DNA of 64,000 nt, taken from assembly GCA_018970725.1 (NCBI GenBank), contig JAGWVU010000009.1:58130-122129 (forward strand), read 5' to 3'. Made by a program: the position numbers and the translations under genes. This stretch comes from Verrucomicrobiota bacterium (GTDB taxonomy: Bacteria; Verrucomicrobiota; Verrucomicrobiia; Verrucomicrobiales; DEV007). Below are positions 19,692-27,134 of this stretch, one piece after another (the first letter of the stretch is position 1; each line of letters opens with the position of its first letter). Below the pieces are notes generated by a model that saw nothing but the letters and a program-made list of their open reading frames with translations, searched no databases and was not told where the DNA came from.

Positions 19692-20963
19692 TCAACGGTC
19701 ACACTCACCCATCACGAAGTCGAGGCTGCCGAGCACGGCGGGCACATCGCTCACCATGTGCCCGATCAGGATCTTGGGAAGGATGCTCAGATTCACGAAG
19801 GAAGGGCTGCGGATCTTGAGCCGGTGCGGCACGCCGCCTCCCTTGCTGTTGACATAGAAACCAAGCTCGCCCTTCGGGTTCTCCGCCGCGAAATAGACTT
19901 CACCGACCGGTGCGTCGATCCCTTGCGTGGCCACGATGAAGTGATGGATCAGTTCCTCCATCTTCATGAGGACCCGCTCTTTGTCCGGAAGCCGTCCCTT
20001 GGGATCACCGACATTGATCGGACCCGAAGGCAGCCGATCCAAAACCTGGTTGAGGATCCGCACGCTCTGGCGGATCTCCTCCATCCGGACCAGATAGCGG
20101 TCATAGCAATCCCCGTTGACCGATACCGGCACATCGAACTCATACTGTTCGTAGCCGAGATAGGGATGGCTGACCCGGAGGTCGCTATCGATCCCACAGG
20201 CACGGAGGTTGGGCCCGGTGATGCCGTAGGCAATGGCGTCCTCCTTGGAAATGACCCCGACCCCCTGGGTGCGGTCGATGAAGATCTTGTTCCGGGTGAG
20301 CAATTTGTCGACCTCGTCCACCACCGGGAGCACCTCGGTAAGGAATTTCCGCAGACCGCTGATGAAAACCTCGGGAAGGTCCCGGGTCTGGCCGCCGACG
20401 CGGGTGTAACTGGTGGTGAACCGGGCGCCAGTCAATAACTCGCACAGGTTGTAAATCTTCTCCCGCTCCGTGAACGTGTAGAGGAACACGGTGAAGGCGC
20501 CCACGTCCATGCCGTAAACCCCCACGCCAAGGAGATGGGAGGAGATGCGGGCCATCTCGCAACAGAGCACCCGGATCGCCTGACCACGGGGGGGCAGTTC
20601 CCACCCCATCAGCTTTTCGATCGCGCAGGCATAGGCCACGTTGTTGGCGAGCGGCGCGAGATAATCCAACCGGTCGGTGTAGGGCACGAACTGGTTGTAA
20701 TGCATGTTCTCGGCGATCTTTTCGTCCCCGCGATGCAGGTATCCGACCTCCGGGGTGGCCGCCGTGATCACCTCCCCGTCGAGTTCCAGGACCAAACGGA
20801 GCACGCCATGGGTGGCCGGGTGGGATGGCCCCATGTTCAACACCAGCTTCTCACCGATTACGTCGGTGGCGGCTTCCTGATAGGCTTCCATCTCGCGGGC
20901 GGCCTCGGAGGCACGCGCCACGGAGTCCCCGGCTTCGATCTCCTGCACGATTTTCGTTGCCAT
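19692..20963 (-). CDS. nuoD: NADH-quinone oxidoreductase subunit D
   Basis: 423 residues, the 49-kDa complex I subunit that helps form the quinone site. NMGPSHPATHGVLRLVLELDGE, PEVGYLHRGDEKIAE and YTDRLDYLAPLANN are diagnostic, and the C-terminus SLDFVMGECDR is complete. The first ~35 residues are an extra acidic N-terminal extension. No other nuo gene is adjacent: pseudopilin genes lie upstream and a secreted cytochrome downstream. A CRP-type palindrome lies 47-66 bases upstream of the start. Whether this is the only nuoD of the genome cannot be told here. Confidence 0.97.
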   Translation of the reverse strand: MATKIVQEIEAGDSVARASEAAREMEAYQEAATDVIGEKLVLNMGPSHPATHGVLRLVLELDGEVITAATPEVGYLHRGDEKIAENMHYNQFVPYTDRLDYLAPLANNVAYACAIEKLMGWELPPRGQAIRVLCCEMARISSHLLGVGVYGMDVGAFTVFLYTFTEREKIYNLCELLTGARFTTSYTRVGGQTRDLPEVFISGLRKFLTEVLPVVDEVDKLLTRNKIFIDRTQGVGVISKEDAIAYGITGPNLRACGIDSDLRVSHPYLGYEQYEFDVPVSVNGDCYDRYLVRMEEIRQSVRILNQVLDRLPSGPINVGDPKGRLPDKERVLMKMEELIHHFIVATQGIDAPVGEVYFAAENPKGELGFYVNSKGGGVPHRLKIRSPSFVNLSILPKILIGHMVSDVPAVLGSLDFVMGECDR

Positions 20964-21009
20964 GACGGTGAACCTACGATGCCCGCCACCTCACTCGCCG
21001 CAATGGGAA

Positions 21010-21029
21010 CTTGTGAAATTTTTCACAAG
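21010..21029 (-). promoter_or_regulatory. CRP/FNR-family palindrome upstream of nuoD
   Basis: CTTGTGAAATTTTTCACAAG is an inverted repeat with nine-base arms around a TT centre. It fits TGTGA-N6-TCACA and differs from the atpB-upstream palindrome only in the outermost pair and central orientation. It lies in the 77-base gap between the pseudopilin gene and nuoD, 47 bases before the nuoD start. No convincing -35/-10 pair was found beside it. The regulator is inferred. Confidence 0.5.
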
Positions 21030-21040
21030 CCCGCTCCACC

Positions 21041-21499
21041 TCACGGGAACGGTTTCAACTGGAACGGGGAACGGTAAACCCGCAAGGTGGTGGTCCGTTG
21101 CCGGGCCGTGAGATCTCCGCCCCCGGTCCATGCCCCCGGGGTCCAACTCGTTCCCCCGTTGGTGGTGGTGATGGTCACGGAGACATCGACCGCCTGCATC
21201 TGCAGACCGGAGATGGTCTCGGAGGCCTGGGTGCCGTAGGTCACGGCGGCTTGGGGATCCGTGGGCAGGACGGCGGCGGCCTGGGCCGTGGTCAACCCCA
21301 GCCCGTAGAGCGCGCACGCCCCATCGAGCAGCGCCGTGCCCCGGGAAACGCGCCACCCGATCTCCTCCTGCGTGCTCATTCCCAAGGTCAAGCTGCAGGC
21401 CGCGCTGAGGGCAATCCCAAGAATCGTGGCCGCGATCAGGGTATCCACGAGGGAATACCCGCCCCTTCCCGCCCCTGCCAAGTTCCGGACCGCTTGCAT
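21041..21499 (-). CDS. type IV pilin-like minor pseudopilin
   Basis: 152 residues from the ATG at 21499. The N-terminus MQAVRNLAGAGRGG^YSLVDTLIAATILG is a class III prepilin signal: Gly before the cleavage site and a hydrophobic helix after it. Asp replaces the usual Glu at position +5. It lies nine bases after the stop of the preceding gene and is the last of three pseudopilin-like genes. A pseudopilus or type IV pilus minor-subunit role is inferred; no pilus motor, secretin or prepilin peptidase gene is in the window. Confidence 0.75.
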   Translation of the reverse strand: MQAVRNLAGAGRGGYSLVDTLIAATILGIALSAACSLTLGMSTQEEIGWRVSRGTALLDGACALYGLGLTTAQAAAVLPTDPQAAVTYGTQASETISGLQMQAVDVSVTITTTNGGTSWTPGAWTGGGDLTARQRTTTLRVYRSPFQLKPFP

Positions 21500-21507
21500 G
21501 TTTCCCG

Positions 21508-22866
21508 TCAGAGTTGTTGGTAGGTTTCCACCCAGAACGACCGCCACAGCAGCTGGTCGAACCATTCGGGCCGCGCCGTCTCCGCCCGGATGTCGAACGT
21601 TCCGGAGGTCACCCGCAAATCCTCGTCCGTGGTGATGCCGCCCCTCAGGGTGACCGTTCCCGGCGAGGTCAGATTCAACGCCTGACGGTAGACCAGAACA
21701 TGAAGCCGGTAGTCAGCCCCGCTCGGGAAGGAGAGCGGCACTGCGGTGGTGTCGGTGGAAACGAACGCCAGGATCAGCGGCCGCGAGTTGTTCCCGGAAA
21801 AGGTCACCGAAGTCGTGGAAGCGGAGGAAACGACCACGATCACCGGCGCCAGATTTTCCACGGCGATCTGGGCGGCGGCATCGGCCTGCCCGGTGAAGGA
21901 GAGCGATACCGGGCCATCCAGAACCACGCTGGGCAGGTTGAGGCTGTTCAGGTTGATGGTGAACGCTCCGGAGCCGTTGGCGGTGATCCCGCTCTGGTTG
22001 TAATTGGCGTTTCCCGCCAATGTGATGGCCCCCAAGGAGATGGCGCGCTGCCTGAAGGAGACCGCGATGGCGTTGTTGCTGAACGGTCCCCAGTCGTCCG
22101 CGGCGATCGTGGGGTAACTCGCCGGACCCGCGGCCGCGGTGAACCAGTTCGGAAAGGTCAAGGCGGGAAAATTCTGGGGGATGAGCGCGCCCGTCCCCGC
22201 CAGATTCTGCACCGCCACGCCGGTCTGGGAAACCGTTTGGCTATAACCGGAAAACTGATTGGCCGAGAAACTGAAGGTGTTGTTCGAGGCGCTCGGCTGC
22301 CAAACCAAGGCCTTCCCGTAAACCCGGAGATTCCCGCTCACCGTCCGGACCGCGTCCCGGCTCCGGGCGTCGAACAACACCCCGGTGTTGGCGAGACCGC
22401 GGCTCTGGATCCGGGTGGACACCGTCTTGGGGTTGGCCGTGACCCAGGTGCCGTCGGCATTCGTCCGGTTGAACACCGAGATGTTGACCGCCATCTGGTA
22501 GGGCAGCCCGGCCGGGTCCGGTCCGGTCTGGTTGTAAACGGTGGCCCGTTGCGTCGTGGTGAACGCGATCTGGTTCCACGCGGCCACACTGATCCTGCCC
22601 CATCCATTGGGGATTTCCACCACCTCCGCAGCCCCGGAGGAGGACGTCCAAATGCGCCGGAAGGCGTAATCCTTGGCCAACTGGCGGCCGTTGAACTCCC
22701 GCACCCGCCTCAGGCACTCGTCATCGAGTGCGTTCACCTGAATGACCCGGGCCTGCATGAGGGAGACCATCCCGAGCAGCCCGAGCGTGCCGACGCCGCA
22801 AATGATCAGGGCGATGACGCTGACCGTGCCCTGCTTCCGGCGTTGCAATGGAAAGGGAAAACGCAT
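21508..22866 (-). CDS. PilX-like pilus-assembly protein of the pseudopilin set
   Basis: 452 residues. The N-terminus RRKQGTVSVIALIICGVGTLGLLGM is a PilX-like membrane anchor: basic residues, Gly, then a hydrophobic helix without Glu5. The rest is Asn-, Thr- and Ser-rich, consistent with an extended beta-sheet surface domain. It sits nine bases after the upstream pseudopilin gene and nine before the downstream one. I do not recognise the C-terminal domain. Its size makes it a candidate tip or adhesin-like component, by inference only. Confidence 0.65.
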   Translation of the reverse strand: MRFPFPLQRRKQGTVSVIALIICGVGTLGLLGMVSLMQARVIQVNALDDECLRRVREFNGRQLAKDYAFRRIWTSSSGAAEVVEIPNGWGRISVAAWNQIAFTTTQRATVYNQTGPDPAGLPYQMAVNISVFNRTNADGTWVTANPKTVSTRIQSRGLANTGVLFDARSRDAVRTVSGNLRVYGKALVWQPSASNNTFSFSANQFSGYSQTVSQTGVAVQNLAGTGALIPQNFPALTFPNWFTAAAGPASYPTIAADDWGPFSNNAIAVSFRQRAISLGAITLAGNANYNQSGITANGSGAFTINLNSLNLPSVVLDGPVSLSFTGQADAAAQIAVENLAPVIVVVSSASTTSVTFSGNNSRPLILAFVSTDTTAVPLSFPSGADYRLHVLVYRQALNLTSPGTVTLRGGITTDEDLRVTSGTFDIRAETARPEWFDQLLWRSFWVETYQQL

Positions 22867-22875
22867 GGCCTTGGT

Positions 22876-23787
22876 TCACTGTTGACTGGGAAACGCCGGC
22901 ACCGCGAAAAAGAAGCGGGTCCGCCCCCCCATCCGGTAATAGTCCCAAACCGCGTTGGTATTGGCCACGGTCGGAACCGGAGGATCGACCGGAGCCTCGA
23001 GCGTCCGGGCGGCCGGATCGGGCCACCAGATCAGGTAGAAGGGATGCTCCTCTGCGATCATGTATTTCGAGACCGCGGCATCGGTCTCAAACCGCGCCAG
23101 AGCCCGCCGGTAGAAATGAACCGCCGCCGGGGTGAAGGCGTTGCCCGTGCCGGTCGGAAACAAGACGTCATAGTAACTGGTCAGCGCCCCGTCCACGTAA
23201 CGGCGCACCGCCACGTAATTTCCCAGACCGGTCACCGGGACCACGTCCATCTCATAAATGGAGAGCAACCGCAGCTGGGTGGCCGAAGCACTCGGCTGAA
23301 GCAGCATGATCGTCAAATCCTGGGCCATCGAGCGCCCCCGGTAGGACACGAACTGCGAGGTCTGCGCGGCTCCATACTGCGCCACCAAATGCGCCAAAAA
23401 CCGTTCCGGGGTATCGAGCGGCCCGCTCCCCGCCGGGTAGGCGATCGTGGTCGGGCGCAAGGCATTCAACCCGTCTCTTCCCAGACAGTAAACCGCCGAG
23501 GCGACCGCCACATCATCGAGAAACATTTCCGCCAGATTTCCGGCGAACGCGCCCCGACCATGATTCGGCGCGGAATACACGCTCAGCGTGGCCTGTTCCA
23601 CCCCCAGCAGATTCTGAAACGTCGCGGTGTCCAGCGTGATCGGTTCCAGGGAAGCCAGGCTCCGCGCGTTCGCCGTGATGTTCTGGTAAACCAACGCCGC
23701 TGAAGTGAGGAAAACGGCGGACAGGCTGATGGTGGCGATGACTTCCACCACCGTAAACGCAGCCGATGACCTCCGGGCAGAACTCAT
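22876..23787 (-). CDS. type IV pilin-like pseudopilin (PulG/PilW type)
   Basis: 303 residues. The N-terminus MSSARRSSA^AFTVVEVIATISLSAVFLTS has the prepilin methylation motif with Glu at +5. Ala rather than Gly stands at -1, which is seen in other members of the phylum. The large C-terminal domain is unassigned. It is first of the three-gene pseudopilin set. An FNR-like palindrome lies 24-37 bases upstream of its start, in an AT-rich gap after the foldase gene. Confidence 0.75.
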   Translation of the reverse strand: MSSARRSSAAFTVVEVIATISLSAVFLTSAALVYQNITANARSLASLEPITLDTATFQNLLGVEQATLSVYSAPNHGRGAFAGNLAEMFLDDVAVASAVYCLGRDGLNALRPTTIAYPAGSGPLDTPERFLAHLVAQYGAAQTSQFVSYRGRSMAQDLTIMLLQPSASATQLRLLSIYEMDVVPVTGLGNYVAVRRYVDGALTSYYDVLFPTGTGNAFTPAAVHFYRRALARFETDAAVSKYMIAEEHPFYLIWWPDPAARTLEAPVDPPVPTVANTNAVWDYYRMGGRTRFFFAVPAFPSQQ

Positions 23788-23810
23788 GAAGTCCAGAATT
23801 ACACTTAATT

Positions 23811-23824
23811 TTGATATTTATCAA
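23811..23824 (-). promoter_or_regulatory. FNR-like palindrome upstream of the pseudopilin genes
   Basis: TTGATATTTATCAA is a perfect match to TTGAT-N4-ATCAA, the FNR consensus, with one more matching pair each side (23810-23825). It falls in a short AT-rich gap between the foldase stop (23828) and the pseudopilin start (23787). The palindrome is observed; binding by an FNR or ANR-type regulator is inference, and AT-rich gaps can give such matches by chance. Confidence 0.4.
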
Positions 23825-23827
23825 ATA

Positions 23828-24823
23828 TTAATTCGCCTTCCCGGTTTCCGGCACCAGCGACTCGATCTTCGCCCCGCGCCGCCATTCATCGACTTTCCGC
23901 CGCATGATCTCCGCCCGTTTCATCTGCAACATCCCGTCCCGCACCTCGTCCCGGATCTCCGCGAGGGGCGGTTGTCCCGCCGGCGAGCGGGATTCCACCT
24001 TGATGAGATGAAATCCCATCCGGGTCCGGACGACCTGCCCCACTTTCCCTACTTCCTGCGCGAAAGCGGCCTTGGTGAATTCCGGCAGGAAATCCCCTTC
24101 CCGCATGAACCCGAGGTAACCGCCGTTTTCCGCGGTCGGGCCCTCCGAACGTTCGGCCGAGATGCGGCCGAAATCGAGTCCCGGATTTTCCAGCAGCATG
24201 GTGCGCAACGCCTCCGCCTCGCGCCGCTTGGACTCGATGACCGCCTCATCGCTGATCCCCTCCAGATCGAGGAAGATATGCCGGCATTCGATGGTTTCCT
24301 CCCGGCGGAAGCGTTCTTTGTTCTCCTCGTAAAACGCTTCCACCTGGCCGGGATCCGGCGGGGCCACGTCCTTGGTCATCCGGTCCACCAGTTTCTGGAT
24401 CAGGAGGTTGCGCCGGACATCCTCCGTCAGGACCGCCTTGGAGATCCCGGCCTGCTCCAGAAAACTCTCGGGAGTGCCGCCGGTCGCGACGCTCCGCATG
24501 ACCACCGCGAGCCGTTGCTCGATTTCCGCGTCGCTCACTTCCAACCCCTCCGCGCGCGCCGCGTTCACCAGCAAAAGTTTGCCGACGAGATCCTCCAAAG
24601 CCTGCCGCTCCGCCTGGCTCCGCATCGCTTCCGCCTGATCCGGCGGGAAGCCCTGCAAGCGATCCGGCAGACGACCGAGTTCGCGCTCCACATCGCTTTG
24701 GGAGATGGGCACTCCATCCACCCGGGCCAGGACCCGGTCTTCCGCCCCGACCGGGTGGGGAAGCAGCCCCGTGAAGAGGAGAACGGCCGCGAACAGCCTG
24801 CGCAACGTGATCATCCTGTGCAT
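23828..24823 (-). CDS. SurA/PrsA-type periplasmic peptidyl-prolyl isomerase
   Basis: 331 residues from the ATG at 24823 (MHRMITLRRLFAAVLL); the ATG at 24814 is an alternative. A signal peptide is followed by a SurA-N-like helical domain (VLARVDGVPISQSDVERELG) and a parvulin domain (ETIECRHIFLDLEGISD, GGYLGFMREGDFLPEF, VVRTRMGFHLIKV). It should assist folding of exported proteins. It starts 13 bases after the AAA+ gene, so both are probably expressed together. The domain order is standard for PpiC/SurA proteins with one parvulin unit. Confidence 0.88.
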   Translation of the reverse strand: MHRMITLRRLFAAVLLFTGLLPHPVGAEDRVLARVDGVPISQSDVERELGRLPDRLQGFPPDQAEAMRSQAERQALEDLVGKLLLVNAARAEGLEVSDAEIEQRLAVVMRSVATGGTPESFLEQAGISKAVLTEDVRRNLLIQKLVDRMTKDVAPPDPGQVEAFYEENKERFRREETIECRHIFLDLEGISDEAVIESKRREAEALRTMLLENPGLDFGRISAERSEGPTAENGGYLGFMREGDFLPEFTKAAFAQEVGKVGQVVRTRMGFHLIKVESRSPAGQPPLAEIRDEVRDGMLQMKRAEIMRRKVDEWRRGAKIESLVPETGKAN

Positions 24824-24836
24824 AAAAAAATCCAAG

Positions 24837-27134
24837 TCAGGCGGCCCCCGCCATCTCCCTTTCCTCGACCCGCAGCCGATTTTCCTGCTCATCCCAATCG
24901 AGGAAGAGACATTTCCCCTTGGGGTCGTCTCCGGTGACCAGCTTCCGGGCCAGGGGCATGACCACCCCTTCCTCGATGGCCCGCTGCAACGGACGCGCCC
25001 CGTAAACCGGGTCGAAACCGATGGAAGCCATCCGGCGGACAAGGTTTTCCCCGAACTCAAGGGAGATGCGCCGGTCGGTGAATCCCTCCCGACCCGCCAG
25101 GCCTTCCAATTCCAACCGGGTGATCCGCTCGATCGTGGCCCGACCCAACGGCTTGAATTCCACGATGTGATCGATCCGGTTGAAAAATTCCGGTCGGAAA
25201 AAGGCCCGGATGGCGCGCGCGTCGGTCTGCACCGGGGGCACCGCCGGATCCGCGCCGCCCCCAGCGAAACCGAGCGGCCCCGAACTGGTCGACCCCAGAT
25301 TGGAAGTCATCACGAGGATGCTGCTGTTGAAGGAGGTGACCCGGCCCAACGCATCCCGGAGCCTGCCCTCCTCGAACACATTCATGAGCAGGTCGAAAAC
25401 CTCCGGGGACGCTTTCTCCACTTCATCAAACAAGATCACGGAAAAGGGATTGGCCCGAACCCGGCGCACCAGTTCTCCCGGCCGCCCCTGCGCATGACCG
25501 ATGAGCCGTTGCGCCGCGTCGGGACCGGCATACTCGCTCATGTCGAGCCGAACGAGACGATCCTTTTCCGGTTTGCCCGGAAAAAGAAAATCCCCGAGGC
25601 ACTTCACCAGCTGGGTCTTGCCGACACCGGTCGGTCCCACGAAAAGCAACACCGCGATCGGCCGCCCCGGATCGTTCAAGCCCGCCTTGAATTTGGCGAT
25701 CGTCCGGCAAACCCGTTCCACCGCCTCCTTTTGCCCGAGCAACCGGGCCTCGAAACGCGCCGTCAACCCTTCCAAATCCAAGGGTTCGTCGTCCCGGAGA
25801 AAGTGCTCCGGCAAGCCCGTGACGGAGGCGAACTCGCGCCGCACTTCGTTTAAACTCGTGTTTCCGCCGCTCTGCTCCCGCAACTTGCGGTCGACAATCG
25901 CCCCCATCAGCTGCAGCGCCCGGCCGGGGAACGCCACATACGGTTGGAAACGACGGAACAGATGATAAACCTCGGCCGCCGCCCCATGGGAAAAGACCAC
26001 CCCGTCGTTCTGGGAATGATACTCCCCGGCCAGCTCCAGCACCGTGAGCGCCTGCCGCTCGGACAATTCTTCGATCTTGAGGATGCGCATCTCGTCGATC
26101 AACCCGGGAAGAACCCGGTCGCACGCCTCCATTTCCTCCGGGGTGGCCTCGGTCACCATGCGGAGTTCCCCGTTGCGCAGATAGGGAATGAGGAACGCGG
26201 CCACGCTGCTCTCGGGTCCGCCGCCCCCGTTGCCCATGAGATCGGCCAGACTCTCCACGCAGAGGACCCCCCGCAACCCCGCCATCTCCCGGATGGTCTC
26301 CTCACAACGTTGCTGCCACTCGCCCAGATAGCGCATCCCCGCGACGAGCCGGGCTGCGCTCGTCAACCAGAACCGGGGGCGGGACCGCGGGGAGTCTTCC
26401 TCCCTCGCCAGTCGCCGCACCGCCTCGACCAAGACGCTCGTCTTCCCACCGCCGCTCTCTCCCACCAGGCAGAGGCTCCCCGATTCCTCGCGCAGGAGCC
26501 GCGTCAGTTCCTGCACCTCAGCCTCCCGTTCCCAGGCCCGCCCGATCCGCCCCGCGGTGCGCTTGTCCACCGGACTGGCCACCGCCGAAAGCTGCGGGCA
26601 GGGATCCTCCAGCTTCACCCTCGGCGGGGTTTCCCGGATGGAGACCGACACCGTATCCACCTCGCACGAGACCGGCGGAAGAAAGCGCGAAAGCTCCCGC
26701 GGCGGGCGGTCGCTCAAAAACTCCCTCGCGTAGTGCCTCGCCAACTGGTTGAAGCGCGACAGCTCCGCGAAGTCAAAGTACACATCCAAGGTGGGAAAAC
26801 AGGCGGCCCAGAGTCCGGAGGCCCGGCGCCCCACCGCACACGGAAGTTTGAAATGAATCGGCTCCCCGGAAGGAAAACGGCGCTCCCCGTCCCGGTATTC
26901 CGGAACGATCGCCACCTTCACCTGCCGGATCGTCGCTTCAGAGAAATCCGGGTCCAACCAAAAGAAATCGTCGTGGCGGGAGCGGTGCAAGAGATACTCC
27001 CGCAACTGGTCCAGCACCTCGCGGCGGGAATCACCGACCGCGATCCCCTCCTCGAAGTCATCGGCCAGTCTCGCCGTGAACTTGCCCTGGTGGCTTTGCC
27101 AAATGAAAACCGGACAGTGATGCGTCGTTGCCAT
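24837..27134 (-). CDS. ClpB-like double AAA+ protein with altered rings and a HicB-like N-terminus
   Basis: 765 residues from the ATG at 27134. Clp-N repeats are absent; residues ~8-50 instead resemble a HicB-type fold (GKFTARLADDFEEGIAVGDS). Ring 1 (~195-440) keeps the Walker A GESGGGKT (225-232) and an aromatic pore loop RYLGEW (268-273). Its Walker B reads LCVESL (291-296) instead of a Asp-Glu pair, and the arginine finger region is not conserved. Ring 2 (~450-765) has GPTGVGKT (500-507), ILFDEVEK (567-574) and FRPEFFNRID (646-655). The pore segment RLIGHAQGRPGELV (543-556) lacks the GYVG aromatic loop. No ClpB middle domain is present. It overlaps the transglutaminase gene by 77 bases. 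A chaperone or remodelling role is inferred. Confidence 0.85.
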   Translation of the reverse strand: MATTHHCPVFIWQSHQGKFTARLADDFEEGIAVGDSRREVLDQLREYLLHRSRHDDFFWLDPDFSEATIRQVKVAIVPEYRDGERRFPSGEPIHFKLPCAVGRRASGLWAACFPTLDVYFDFAELSRFNQLARHYAREFLSDRPPRELSRFLPPVSCEVDTVSVSIRETPPRVKLEDPCPQLSAVASPVDKRTAGRIGRAWEREAEVQELTRLLREESGSLCLVGESGGGKTSVLVEAVRRLAREEDSPRSRPRFWLTSAARLVAGMRYLGEWQQRCEETIREMAGLRGVLCVESLADLMGNGGGGPESSVAAFLIPYLRNGELRMVTEATPEEMEACDRVLPGLIDEMRILKIEELSERQALTVLELAGEYHSQNDGVVFSHGAAAEVYHLFRRFQPYVAFPGRALQLMGAIVDRKLREQSGGNTSLNEVRREFASVTGLPEHFLRDDEPLDLEGLTARFEARLLGQKEAVERVCRTIAKFKAGLNDPGRPIAVLLFVGPTGVGKTQLVKCLGDFLFPGKPEKDRLVRLDMSEYAGPDAAQRLIGHAQGRPGELVRRVRANPFSVILFDEVEKASPEVFDLLMNVFEEGRLRDALGRVTSFNSSILVMTSNLGSTSSGPLGFAGGGADPAVPPVQTDARAIRAFFRPEFFNRIDHIVEFKPLGRATIERITRLELEGLAGREGFTDRRISLEFGENLVRRMASIGFDPVYGARPLQRAIEEGVVMPLARKLVTGDDPKGKCLFLDWDEQENRLRVEEREMAGAA

